Made by a program: the position numbers and the translations under genes. DNA of 15,210 nucleotides from an uncultured Desulfotignum sp. (GTDB taxonomy: Bacteria > Desulfobacterota > Desulfobacteria > Desulfobacterales > Desulfobacteraceae): the NCBI GenBank assembly GCA_937951975.1, contig CALGAJ010000129.1, positions 1 to 15,210 on the forward strand, written 5' to 3'. The notes under the pieces were generated by a model. It had not been told where the DNA came from and ran no database searches. It worked only from the letters and a program-made list of their open reading frames with translations. Positions 1 through 6,410 of the stretch are shown one piece after another. Positions within the stretch are counted from its first letter, which is position 1, and every line of letters begins with the position of its first letter.

Positions 1-588
1 GAAGAAAATATTCTTCTGGAACAGCTGCGCAGCCATTTTTCCATTGTGTTTCACATCCTTCAGGTCATGGGACGTCTGTTACATTTTTATGAACGCCATC
101 TGTACGATGCGGGTTTCAAGGATGTGTACATGCGTGTGCGGCAGTCTCTGGCCGAACTGATAGACCCGGATGTGGTGCTGGACCGGGCCGTGAACTTCTG
201 TCTGTTTTACGCGTGGAAGTTTCTGGCCTCCGGAAAACAGGTGGCGTCCCAGATCTTGAATCAGAACATGGAAACCGGATGTGTTGAGGTAAGCATTCCC
301 AAAGACCGGGGGTTTCACAGCCGGCCCAGCCTGCTGGTGGCAAAAATTGTCCAGCATTACGGCGGAGAAGTGGTTCTGCACGTGGGTGAAGACCGGTTTG
401 ATGCGTCCTCGGTGCTGGATATCCAGTGGGCCGGAGGAAAGATCAAAAAAGAAGATTACCAGACCGTGGTGTTTTCCGGTGATTCCAGGGCATTGACGGA
501 TCTGATGGTGCTGGCGGAAGTCAATTATGGGGAAGACCATATGGGCAAAGGCATCCCTTTGCCTAAACAGCTGTCTTACTTAAGTTAA
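1..588 (+). CDS. C-terminal part of a protein ending in an HPr-like phosphocarrier domain (5' end outside window)
   Basis: The frame is open from base 1, so the gene begins upstream; a GTG at 46 is only an internal codon. 195 residues are visible. The first ~95 look helical with no family I recognise. From about residue 98 to 175 the protein resembles HPr. GFHSRPS matches the HPr active-site motif G-[IL]-H-A-R-P, placing the phospho-acceptor histidine at residue 106 (CAC 316-318). A serine at residue 137 lies exactly 31 residues later, the His15-to-Ser46 spacing of B. subtilis HPr, within ASSVLDIQWAGG, so both classical phosphorylation sites appear kept. HPr passes phosphate from enzyme I to sugar-PTS or regulatory partners. 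A long N-terminal extension is unlike free HPr (about 88 aa) and suggests a regulatory protein. The TAA stop is 3 bases before ispD, so the two genes are probably co-transcribed. The HPr call is good; the role is unknown. Confidence 0.8.
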   Translation, partial: EENILLEQLRSHFSIVFHILQVMGRLLHFYERHLYDAGFKDVYMRVRQSLAELIDPDVVLDRAVNFCLFYAWKFLASGKQVASQILNQNMETGCVEVSIPKDRGFHSRPSLLVAKIVQHYGGEVVLHVGEDRFDASSVLDIQWAGGKIKKEDYQTVVFSGDSRALTDLMVLAEVNYGEDHMGKGIPLPKQLSYLS

Positions 589-591
589 CCC

Positions 592-1320
592 ATGTCCGCT
601 TTTCAATGCATCCCCATTGTCGTGGCAGCCGGTCAGGGCACCCGCATGGGAGGTCAAATAAAAAAACAATACCTGGTTCTGGATAAACAGCCGGTATTGA
701 TCCGGACCCTGACTCAATTTGACCGGCACGGGGCCATGGACCGGGTCATTCTGGTGGTTCCTGAAAAAGATATGGATGTCTGCCGGACACAGATGATTTC
801 ACCTTTGAAATTCACCTGCCGGATTCATCTGGTCGCCGGGGGAAGGAATCGTCAGACCTCGGTTCAAAACGGGATTGACATGGCCGTGTCACTGGTCCGG
901 AATCCCAAGCGATGTCTGGTGCTCATTCACGACGGGGTCCGGCCCTTTGTGTCCCGGCTTCTTATGGACCAGCTCATGCGGACCGCCGTTGAGATTGGGG
1001 GATGTATTCCGGTGCTGCCCGTGACAGACACGCTTAAACAGGTGGATGGCCTGGGCCGGATCGAAAAAACTGTGGATCGAAGCCGGATGTTCAGGGCACA
1101 GACGCCTCAGGTGTTTCGTCTGGATCTGATATCCCAGGCCATGAATCTTGCGGCCGACACCGGATTCAACGGAACCGATGATGCATCGGTCATGGAACAT
1201 GCCGGATTCAAGGTCGGCACCATTCCCGGAGACCCCGGCAATATCAAGCTGACCACGCCCCATGACCTTTTGCTGGCCCGCCATATCCTGGCCCTGCAAA
1301 AATCAGGCAATCCGTCTTAA
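592..1320 (+). CDS. ispD: 2-C-methyl-D-erythritol 4-phosphate cytidylyltransferase (IspD)
   Basis: IspD joins CTP and 2-C-methyl-D-erythritol 4-phosphate to give CDP-methylerythritol, the third step of the MEP route to isoprenoid precursors, in the cytosol. The 242-aa length fits the family (E. coli 236). The N-terminal nucleotide loop AAGQGTRMGG (residues 12-21) carries the catalytic arginine R18, and KKQYL supplies the partner lysine K25. Further signatures are HDGVRPF, the TVDRS segment holding the substrate-binding arginine, TDDASVMEHAG, and GNIKLTTPHDL with the late conserved lysine. The ATG at 592 sits 3 bases after the upstream stop and has no clear Shine-Dalgarno, so translation may depend on ribosomes finishing the HPr-domain gene. 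ispF, a frequent fusion or neighbour, is not next to it. No convincing terminator follows it. Confidence 0.96.
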   Translation: MSAFQCIPIVVAAGQGTRMGGQIKKQYLVLDKQPVLIRTLTQFDRHGAMDRVILVVPEKDMDVCRTQMISPLKFTCRIHLVAGGRNRQTSVQNGIDMAVSLVRNPKRCLVLIHDGVRPFVSRLLMDQLMRTAVEIGGCIPVLPVTDTLKQVDGLGRIEKTVDRSRMFRAQTPQVFRLDLISQAMNLAADTGFNGTDDASVMEHAGFKVGTIPGDPGNIKLTTPHDLLLARHILALQKSGNPS

Positions 1321-1362
1321 TTTTCGGTTTCTGCGTTTCCCTCCTATTTCGGATCAAATCGT

Positions 1363-1391
1363 TTGACAGCCCAAACACAGGTTGGTATATT
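1363..1391 (+). promoter_or_regulatory. Near-consensus extended -10 sigma-70-type promoter for the prkA cluster
   Basis: TTGACA at 1363-1368 is a perfect -35 box. A 17-base spacer leads to TATATT at 1386-1391, five of six matches to TATAAT, and the -10 is preceded by TG plus one base (1383-1385), the extended -10 signature. Transcription should begin near 1397-1400, leaving about 70 bases of leader before the prkA ATG at 1469. It is the best promoter in the window and lies in its longest gene-free stretch (1321-1468). A GTG at 1382 that would lengthen prkA falls inside this promoter, which argues against that start. Confidence 0.75.
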
Positions 1392-1425
1392 TTTTCATCT
1401 GGTTCAAGATCTTTTTCAACTCACC

Positions 1426-1443
1426 GCCAGGCTTCTGTCTGGC
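1426..1443 (+). promoter_or_regulatory. Stem-loop in the prkA 5' leader
   Basis: GCCAGGC (1426-1432) pairs with GTCTGGC (1437-1443) to form a 7-bp stem with one G-U pair and a TTCT loop. No T-tract follows, so it is not an intrinsic terminator. It lies within the predicted leader about 13 bases upstream of the Shine-Dalgarno and could stabilise the message or present a protein or RNA binding site. Function is inferred only from position. Confidence 0.4.
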
Positions 1444-1456
1444 ACTGTATATACCC

Positions 1457-1463
1457 GGGGAGG
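1457..1463 (+). promoter_or_regulatory. Ribosome binding site deciding the prkA start
   Basis: GGGGAGG lies 5 bases before the ATG at 1469. This strong Shine-Dalgarno, with the promoter at 1363-1391, fixes the start at 1469 rather than at the in-frame GTG at 1382. Confidence 0.8.
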
Positions 1464-1468
1464 ACGAC

Positions 1469-3532
1469 ATGGCTGTCAAAAAAAAGGGAAATGCCTTACT
1501 GGAACACGTGGATGCAGTGAAAAAGGGAAAACGGGCGTTTGAAGATGCCTTCCAGGGGGTTTCCAGAATGATTCTGGACGCCGGCATTCAGAAAATCACT
1601 GTCAAGGGAAAATCCACCTACCAGTTCAACCTCTTCAGCCAGGGAGAAAAACACCTGGTGGGTATGTATGACGAAATCAACGCATTTGTCTCGTTTGTCA
1701 AGGATGCCTCTGAAGGGGGATCATCCAGAGAGATGGCTTTCGTGCTGGTGGGCGAACCGGGCAACGGCAAGACCTTTTTCGTGGATTACCTGTGTGACCG
1801 GTACCGGGAGTTTCTATCCATTCCTGAAAACCAGAAATTCACCTTCAGGTTCACCCATCTGGATCAGGTGGGTGGATATGGTCAGATTCAGTCCATTGAA
1901 TCCCAGACCTATGAAGATCCCATGATTCTGGCCATGAGCCTTGAAACCACCAAAGACCGGTCCATGGAATTTCTGGCCAAAAAATTCAAATTTTCAGATC
2001 ACCAGATCGAACGTATTTATGACAAATACCGGCCGCTGGGAGCCTGTTCCGCCTATATCTGGAACCAGATACGGGATTTGTGCGACAATGATATCGACAA
2101 AATGCTCTCTTTTGTGGAAATTACGCCGGTGCCGCTCATCGAAAGCTTGGGCACCATCACCGGAAAATATCCGGCCAAAGATAAAATCACATCGTCGGCC
2201 GTGGACCTGATCGGCGAAGAATCCATCCAGAGGCTGCTGCATATCACCGATACCAACAATCCGTACCGGTTTGATCTCAGACGCGGGGCCCTGGCCCGGG
2301 TGGCCGGCGGCGGGATCCATTTTGCCGATGAAATCTACAAAAACAAAAAAGACCTGGTACAGGTGTATCTCGGGGTGATCCAGAATCGGACTATCGAACT
2401 GGATGGATTCAAATGGCCCATTGACACATTGATTATCGCCACCAGCAACAATTCCGAGTTCGATACGTTTCTGTCCGAAAGGGAAGAAGCGCCCATCGTG
2501 GACCGGTGCCGTATCTGCTATGTGGCGCACAACACTGATTACAAAATACAGAAAACCCTGACCGAATACGCCATCGGCAAGGACGTGAAGCGGTCTTTAG
2601 ACCATGAGATTCTTCATCAGGATCCCAATCTCAACTATGCCGCCTCTGTGGCTGTGGTGCTGACGCGGCTGCCGCGGTCTGAAAAACTGACTCCGGTGGA
2701 AACCCTGAAACTGGCGGCTGGAGAAGTGGCCGGCGAAAAAAGCCTGAAAACTCTGGCGGAATTGATCGATACATTGAATCAGGATACCGATATCACCAAA
2801 CGATTCGGCCAGAAAGGACTGGGACAGCGGAATCTGGGCAGGGCGGTTCAGCTGCTGCTGGAATCATCGGAAACCAACGAAGGCCAGTGCATGTTTGCTC
2901 TGGATATTTTCAAATCTCTGGAGCGGACTGTGCTGGATTATGTTCAGGAACCGGGCGATCGTGCCAAATACATGGAAGATCTTAAAACCGCCAAAGGCCT
3001 TTACCGGGAACGGATCATGACTGAAATGTTCAACGCCTATATGGACGAGCCTTTGGCCATAAAAAAAGATGTGCTCAATTATGTGAACATGATCATCGGT
3101 GTGGATGCGGAACAGCTGGGGCCGGATATGATGTGGAAATACAAGGACCCCCAGACCGGTGAACTTAAAGCCTTGAAAATCGATGAGCGGTATATCAAGA
3201 ACGTGGAAGAGCGGCTTGGGTTGAAGACCGAGGAACAGCGGGCATCCTTCAGAAATTCCGTCCGCAAGATCTATGGCCAGAAACTGTCGGTGGATCCCAA
3301 TTATGATTTCATGGATAACCTGGAACTGGTCAAGGCCATCACTGATGTGCGTTTGAAATCCGATATCGCCGGAGCCGGGTCCCTGGTGGGGGCTCTGGCC
3401 AACCGGACCAATGAGGAAAACCAGAAACTGTATGACCGGATGATCACCACAATGAACGACAAACTGGGCTACTGCCGGACCTGTGCCCAGAAGACGATTG
3501 AATATTTCTGCAGCCAGGAAGATGACAATTAA
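1469..3532 (+). CDS. prkA: PrkA-family AAA+ protein, first copy (putative serine protein kinase)
   Basis: The 687-aa product fits the PrkA/YeaG family (631-644 aa in B. subtilis and E. coli). PrkA proteins are AAA+ ATPases long called serine protein kinases because the C-terminal part was likened to eukaryotic kinases; their true activity is debated. The P-loop GEPGNGKT is at residues 95-102 (K101). YEDPMILAM resembles the HEDPL region of other PrkAs. A Walker B-like FADE is at 286-289, followed by the sensor-like segment ATSNNSEF and then IVDR. The long helical C-terminal half matches the PrkA C-terminal domain in position. Cysteines occur as C347-x2-C350 and C669-x2-C672 with C681. Codons 4-6 contain a run of eight A. 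It is the first gene after the promoter, 15 bases ahead of the DUF444 gene. E. coli yeaG responds to starvation and stress; a similar role is inferred. Family assignment is firm, kinase activity is not. Confidence 0.88.
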   Translation: MAVKKKGNALLEHVDAVKKGKRAFEDAFQGVSRMILDAGIQKITVKGKSTYQFNLFSQGEKHLVGMYDEINAFVSFVKDASEGGSSREMAFVLVGEPGNGKTFFVDYLCDRYREFLSIPENQKFTFRFTHLDQVGGYGQIQSIESQTYEDPMILAMSLETTKDRSMEFLAKKFKFSDHQIERIYDKYRPLGACSAYIWNQIRDLCDNDIDKMLSFVEITPVPLIESLGTITGKYPAKDKITSSAVDLIGEESIQRLLHITDTNNPYRFDLRRGALARVAGGGIHFADEIYKNKKDLVQVYLGVIQNRTIELDGFKWPIDTLIIATSNNSEFDTFLSEREEAPIVDRCRICYVAHNTDYKIQKTLTEYAIGKDVKRSLDHEILHQDPNLNYAASVAVVLTRLPRSEKLTPVETLKLAAGEVAGEKSLKTLAELIDTLNQDTDITKRFGQKGLGQRNLGRAVQLLLESSETNEGQCMFALDIFKSLERTVLDYVQEPGDRAKYMEDLKTAKGLYRERIMTEMFNAYMDEPLAIKKDVLNYVNMIIGVDAEQLGPDMMWKYKDPQTGELKALKIDERYIKNVEERLGLKTEEQRASFRNSVRKIYGQKLSVDPNYDFMDNLELVKAITDVRLKSDIAGAGSLVGALANRTNEENQKLYDRMITTMNDKLGYCRTCAQKTIEYFCSQEDDN

Positions 3533-3547
3533 ACAAAGGGGATCCTC

Positions 3548-4723
3548 ATGATAACCCTGGATGAACTTCTTGAGCGGGACAAAAAAAGAGAACAGGACGG
3601 GTTCAAGCGTAAAATCCGTATCGGTCGGATTGTCAAACCCGGGGCCGGCAACCGGGAAAAGATCATTGTGATCCCCACCACGGTGGAAGAAAAGTTTGTC
3701 CACGACGATACGATGCTGGTCGAACAGTCGCCCGGGGAAGGAGAACCCACCGGGGGTACCGGCGAAGGGGAGGAAGGCGATATCATCGGTGAACAGCCTG
3801 TCCGGCCGGAGGACGGGGATGGTCAGGGGGAAGGGGATGGTGAAGGCCCCGGGGAAGGACAGGGCGGTGAACATGAAATGGAAGCCAATGCCTATGAACT
3901 GGGCAAGGTATTGTCCCAGGATTTTGAACTGCCCAATTTAAAGAACAAAGGCAAAAAAAGAGCCTTGTCCCGGTATGTGTATGACCTCACCGACAAAAAC
4001 AGAGGGGTCGGGCAGATTCTGGACAAGAAAGCCACCTTGAAAAAGATTGTGGAAACTAATATGTCGCTGGGGAGGATTCCGGATGTGACACGTATCAATT
4101 CCGCCGGGTTTGTGGTGTCTCCCCGGGACCTTATTTTTCGCGTGCTTTCCCGGGAAAAACAATATGAATCCCAGGCATTGGTTTTTTTTCTGCGGGATTA
4201 TTCCGGCTCCATGGGAGGAAAAGTGACTCAGACAGTGGTCTCCCAGCATGTGATGCTTTATTCATGGCTGATGTACCAGTATGAAAGACAGGTGGAGACC
4301 AGATTCATCCTCCATGACACCGAAGCCAGGGAAGTAACGGATTTCCAGAAATATTATTCTTACAAAGTGGCCGGCGGCACCAAGGTGTATACTGCATTTC
4401 AAATGGTCAACGAGATTGTGGAAAAAGAACACCTTGCCAGAGATTACAATATTTATGTGTTTTACGGGACTGACGGCGATGACTGGGAAAAGGACGGAAA
4501 GCAGACGCTGACGGAAATTGAGAAGATTCTCACCTATGCCGCACGGATCGGCATTTCGGTGGTCAAACATGCGTATACCGGAACCAAAGAAACCGAAGTG
4601 GAAAAATACATTCAAGCCTCCGGGGTATTGGACCGCCACAGCCATCTGATCAAAATGGATGTCATGGGTGAAAATGTGGATGATTCCAGAATCATTCAGG
4701 GAATCAAAACGCTGATATCCTGA
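3548..4723 (+). CDS. DUF444 (UPF0229, YeaH/YhbH) family protein with von Willebrand A-like domain
   Basis: The 391-aa product matches the YeaH/YhbH family, the standing genetic partner of PrkA. A basic N-terminus (residues 1-40) leads to a Gly/Glu/Asp-rich low-complexity linker (about 61-112), then FELPNLKNKG, equivalent to ALPNLK in E. coli YeaH. The C-terminal half is VWA-like with a complete MIDAS-type metal site: D217-Y-S219-G-S221 in LRDYSGSMGG, T278 in AGGTKV, and D309 in GTDGDDW. E. coli YeaH has the same landmarks (MDVSGSM, TGGT, SDGDNW). VWA proteins often act as adaptors for AAA+ ATPases such as MoxR/RavA, so work with PrkA is likely (inference). The ATG at 3548 follows AAAGGGGAT, a good Shine-Dalgarno, 15 bases after prkA. 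In sporulating Bacillus the homologue affects sporulation; this organism has no visible sporulation genes. Confidence 0.92.
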   Translation: MITLDELLERDKKREQDGFKRKIRIGRIVKPGAGNREKIIVIPTTVEEKFVHDDTMLVEQSPGEGEPTGGTGEGEEGDIIGEQPVRPEDGDGQGEGDGEGPGEGQGGEHEMEANAYELGKVLSQDFELPNLKNKGKKRALSRYVYDLTDKNRGVGQILDKKATLKKIVETNMSLGRIPDVTRINSAGFVVSPRDLIFRVLSREKQYESQALVFFLRDYSGSMGGKVTQTVVSQHVMLYSWLMYQYERQVETRFILHDTEAREVTDFQKYYSYKVAGGTKVYTAFQMVNEIVEKEHLARDYNIYVFYGTDGDDWEKDGKQTLTEIEKILTYAARIGISVVKHAYTGTKETEVEKYIQASGVLDRHSHLIKMDVMGENVDDSRIIQGIKTLIS

Positions 4724-4725
4724 TA

Positions 4726-4739
4726 CCGGAAGGTTCCGG
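4726..4739 (+). repeat. Short inverted repeat between the DUF444 and spoVR genes
   Basis: CCGGAA, GG, TTCCGG begins two bases after the DUF444 stop codon. Folded, it gives a 5-bp stem with an AGGT loop. There is no T-tract, so a terminator is unlikely; it could protect the upstream 3' end or tune spoVR expression. CCGG words are very common in this genome, so chance is possible. Confidence 0.3.
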
Positions 4740-4763
4740 ATAACCAGAAAAGAAGAGCCGCAT

Positions 4764-6407
4764 ATGGAACTGGTCAATCAACATGTCAAAGGCATCATGG
4801 AAGAATGCAAACTCCGGGCACGGGATGCCGGGTTGCGGTTTGATGATGAAACCCTGGAATATATCGTCACCAACCGGGACCTGATCGAACTGTCCCCCAA
4901 AACAATGATTCCCACCCTGTATGACTACTGGGTGCATGATGTCCGGGTCCTGTCGGGCAAAGGCATGTATGAAGCCTATCCGTCCAATCCCTATGAAACC
5001 GTGATCAACACCCGGCCGGCCATATCGTTTTATAATGACAACAACCCGGACTGGCTCAATGTGATGATCTTCTATCATGTGCTGGCCCATATCGATTTTT
5101 TCCAGAACAACCTGTATTATAAAAACACGTGGGATGTGGATCTGGCCGGTCAGGCCCTGGCGGACAAGCGGCTCATCGCCCAGCTGAGAAGTGAAAAAGG
5201 AAGGTGGGTGGATTATGTGATCGAATTTGCCAGGGGCATGGACAACCTGGTGGGGTTTCACCGGGAACTCAACCGGTCATTGACCCGGGATCAGGGCCAT
5301 GTGCCGGATCGTATCGATTTTTATTTTGACCGGTTCCTTCAGAAAATCAAATCTGTCCCCCAGCATGTGTATTTAAAAGAAATTGACCGATACAACCAGT
5401 GCAGGAAAGACCATACGGATTTTCTTGGGATCGTGGTTGAACAATATCCGGAATTCGAAGAGAACTTTCAGAAGGAAAAACAAAAAAACATACCGGGCAA
5501 ACTGGATGTTATGGAATATATTCTCAAGTATTCTCCTTTTTTGCGCAAAGAAGAAAATGAATGGATGAAATCGGTCATTCATATTATCCGAAGCACATCC
5601 CTGTATTTTCAGCCCCAGATCCGGACCAAGACCATGAACGAAGGATGGGCGTCTTTCTGGCATGCCCATCTGTTTCTCAACGATGAACGGATCCGCGGAC
5701 ATGAGACGGATTTCGCCAAGGTCAATGCCACGGTCACGGCCATGCCCAAAGTGGGGCTCAATCCCTATGCCTTAGGGCTTCGACTGTTCGAGCATATCCA
5801 GGAGATGGAAGACAAAGGCCGGTATTCGCTGGGCTATTTTCAACTCAAAGATGCGCATCTTAGAACAAAATATGACCAAACAAAAAACACCGGACTGGAT
5901 TATATTTTTTCAGTGCGGGAAAACATGGATGATTTTTCTTTTATCAATACATTTGTGGACCAGGAATTTGTGGACCGGCACCATTTGTTTGTGGCCGGCA
6001 AGCGGTTCAACCCCCAGCGCAATACCTGGCAGTATTATATCAAATCCAGGAAAATGGATGAATACAAACAGATGATCATCGACACCCTGTACCATCCTCC
6101 CGATATCCGGGTGGTTGAAGGAAAAACCCGAAACGGGGTTCTTTATCTGGACCATCGGTTTGAAAACAAGCCCCTGAAACAGGATTTTATTGAAAACACC
6201 ATGATCGGGATTGAATTTTTGTGGGGGGGACCGGTTCATCTGGAAACCAGTGTGCCGGCCACAGTTTCCCAGCCGGGGGCCCCGTATATCAACTTCTGGG
6301 ATCCCGGCGCTGCCGGCAGACCGGCCGACTCCCGGAAACCACCCATTCAATGGAAACGGGTACGGTTTGTAATGAAAGACCGAAAACTGCACAAGCAGGA
6401 GTTATAA
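4764..6407 (+). CDS. spoVR: SpoVR/YcgB family protein
   Basis: The 547-aa product has SpoVR-family landmarks along its length: an N-terminal region with LSPKTMIPTLYDYW, the block AHIDFFQNN (H109, D111, F112, F113), NEGWASFWH (residues 292-300), SLGYFQLKDAH, FSVRENMDDFSFINTFV, and a C-terminal part with NPQRNTWQYYI. SpoVR is needed for spore cortex formation in Bacillus, yet homologues (YcgB) are common in non-sporulating Proteobacteria next to or co-regulated with prkA and yeaH; the biochemical function is unknown. The conserved His/Asp/Glu residues could form a metal site (inference). The last ~45 residues, rich in Pro and basic residues, look like a loose tail. The gene starts 40 bases after the DUF444 gene behind a weak AAAAGAAGAG site, and its 3' end carries the ribosome binding site of the next gene. 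Family assignment is firm. Confidence 0.93.
   Translation: MELVNQHVKGIMEECKLRARDAGLRFDDETLEYIVTNRDLIELSPKTMIPTLYDYWVHDVRVLSGKGMYEAYPSNPYETVINTRPAISFYNDNNPDWLNVMIFYHVLAHIDFFQNNLYYKNTWDVDLAGQALADKRLIAQLRSEKGRWVDYVIEFARGMDNLVGFHRELNRSLTRDQGHVPDRIDFYFDRFLQKIKSVPQHVYLKEIDRYNQCRKDHTDFLGIVVEQYPEFEENFQKEKQKNIPGKLDVMEYILKYSPFLRKEENEWMKSVIHIIRSTSLYFQPQIRTKTMNEGWASFWHAHLFLNDERIRGHETDFAKVNATVTAMPKVGLNPYALGLRLFEHIQEMEDKGRYSLGYFQLKDAHLRTKYDQTKNTGLDYIFSVRENMDDFSFINTFVDQEFVDRHHLFVAGKRFNPQRNTWQYYIKSRKMDEYKQMIIDTLYHPPDIRVVEGKTRNGVLYLDHRFENKPLKQDFIENTMIGIEFLWGGPVHLETSVPATVSQPGAPYINFWDPGAAGRPADSRKPPIQWKRVRFVMKDRKLHKQEL
6397..6401 (+). promoter_or_regulatory. Ribosome binding site for the second PrkA gene inside the spoVR 3' end
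   Basis: AGGAG lies within the last spoVR codons, 9 bases before the ATG at 6411. A second ATG follows directly at 6414; the spacing favours 6411. With the spoVR stop at 6405-6407, this arrangement suggests coupled translation. Confidence 0.65.
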
Positions 6408-6410
6408 TCC

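Noticed and set aside
1321..1362. A possible terminator after ispD
   Set aside because: Only a very weak CCG/CGG pairing is seen, without a stable stem or a proper T-tract after it.
1440..1455. A sigma-54-like TGGCAC element before prkA
   Set aside because: The TGGCAC is present, but the -12 TTGC element is missing at the required spacing (AC instead of GC), and the site would leave almost no leader.
1382..1468. An in-frame GTG at 1382 that would lengthen prkA by 29 codons
   Set aside because: It lies inside the strong promoter spacer and has no ribosome binding site, while the ATG at 1469 has GGGGAGG 5 bases upstream and gives the usual family start.
2864..3874. A 336-codon open frame on the minus strand
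   Set aside because: It is antisense to prkA and the start of the DUF444 gene, shows no recognisable protein features, and is explained by the codon bias of the real genes.
3730..3885. The purine-rich GGGGA/GAAGG repeat-like stretch as a DNA repeat element
   Set aside because: It encodes the Gly/Glu-rich linker typical of DUF444 proteins and has no regular repeat unit.
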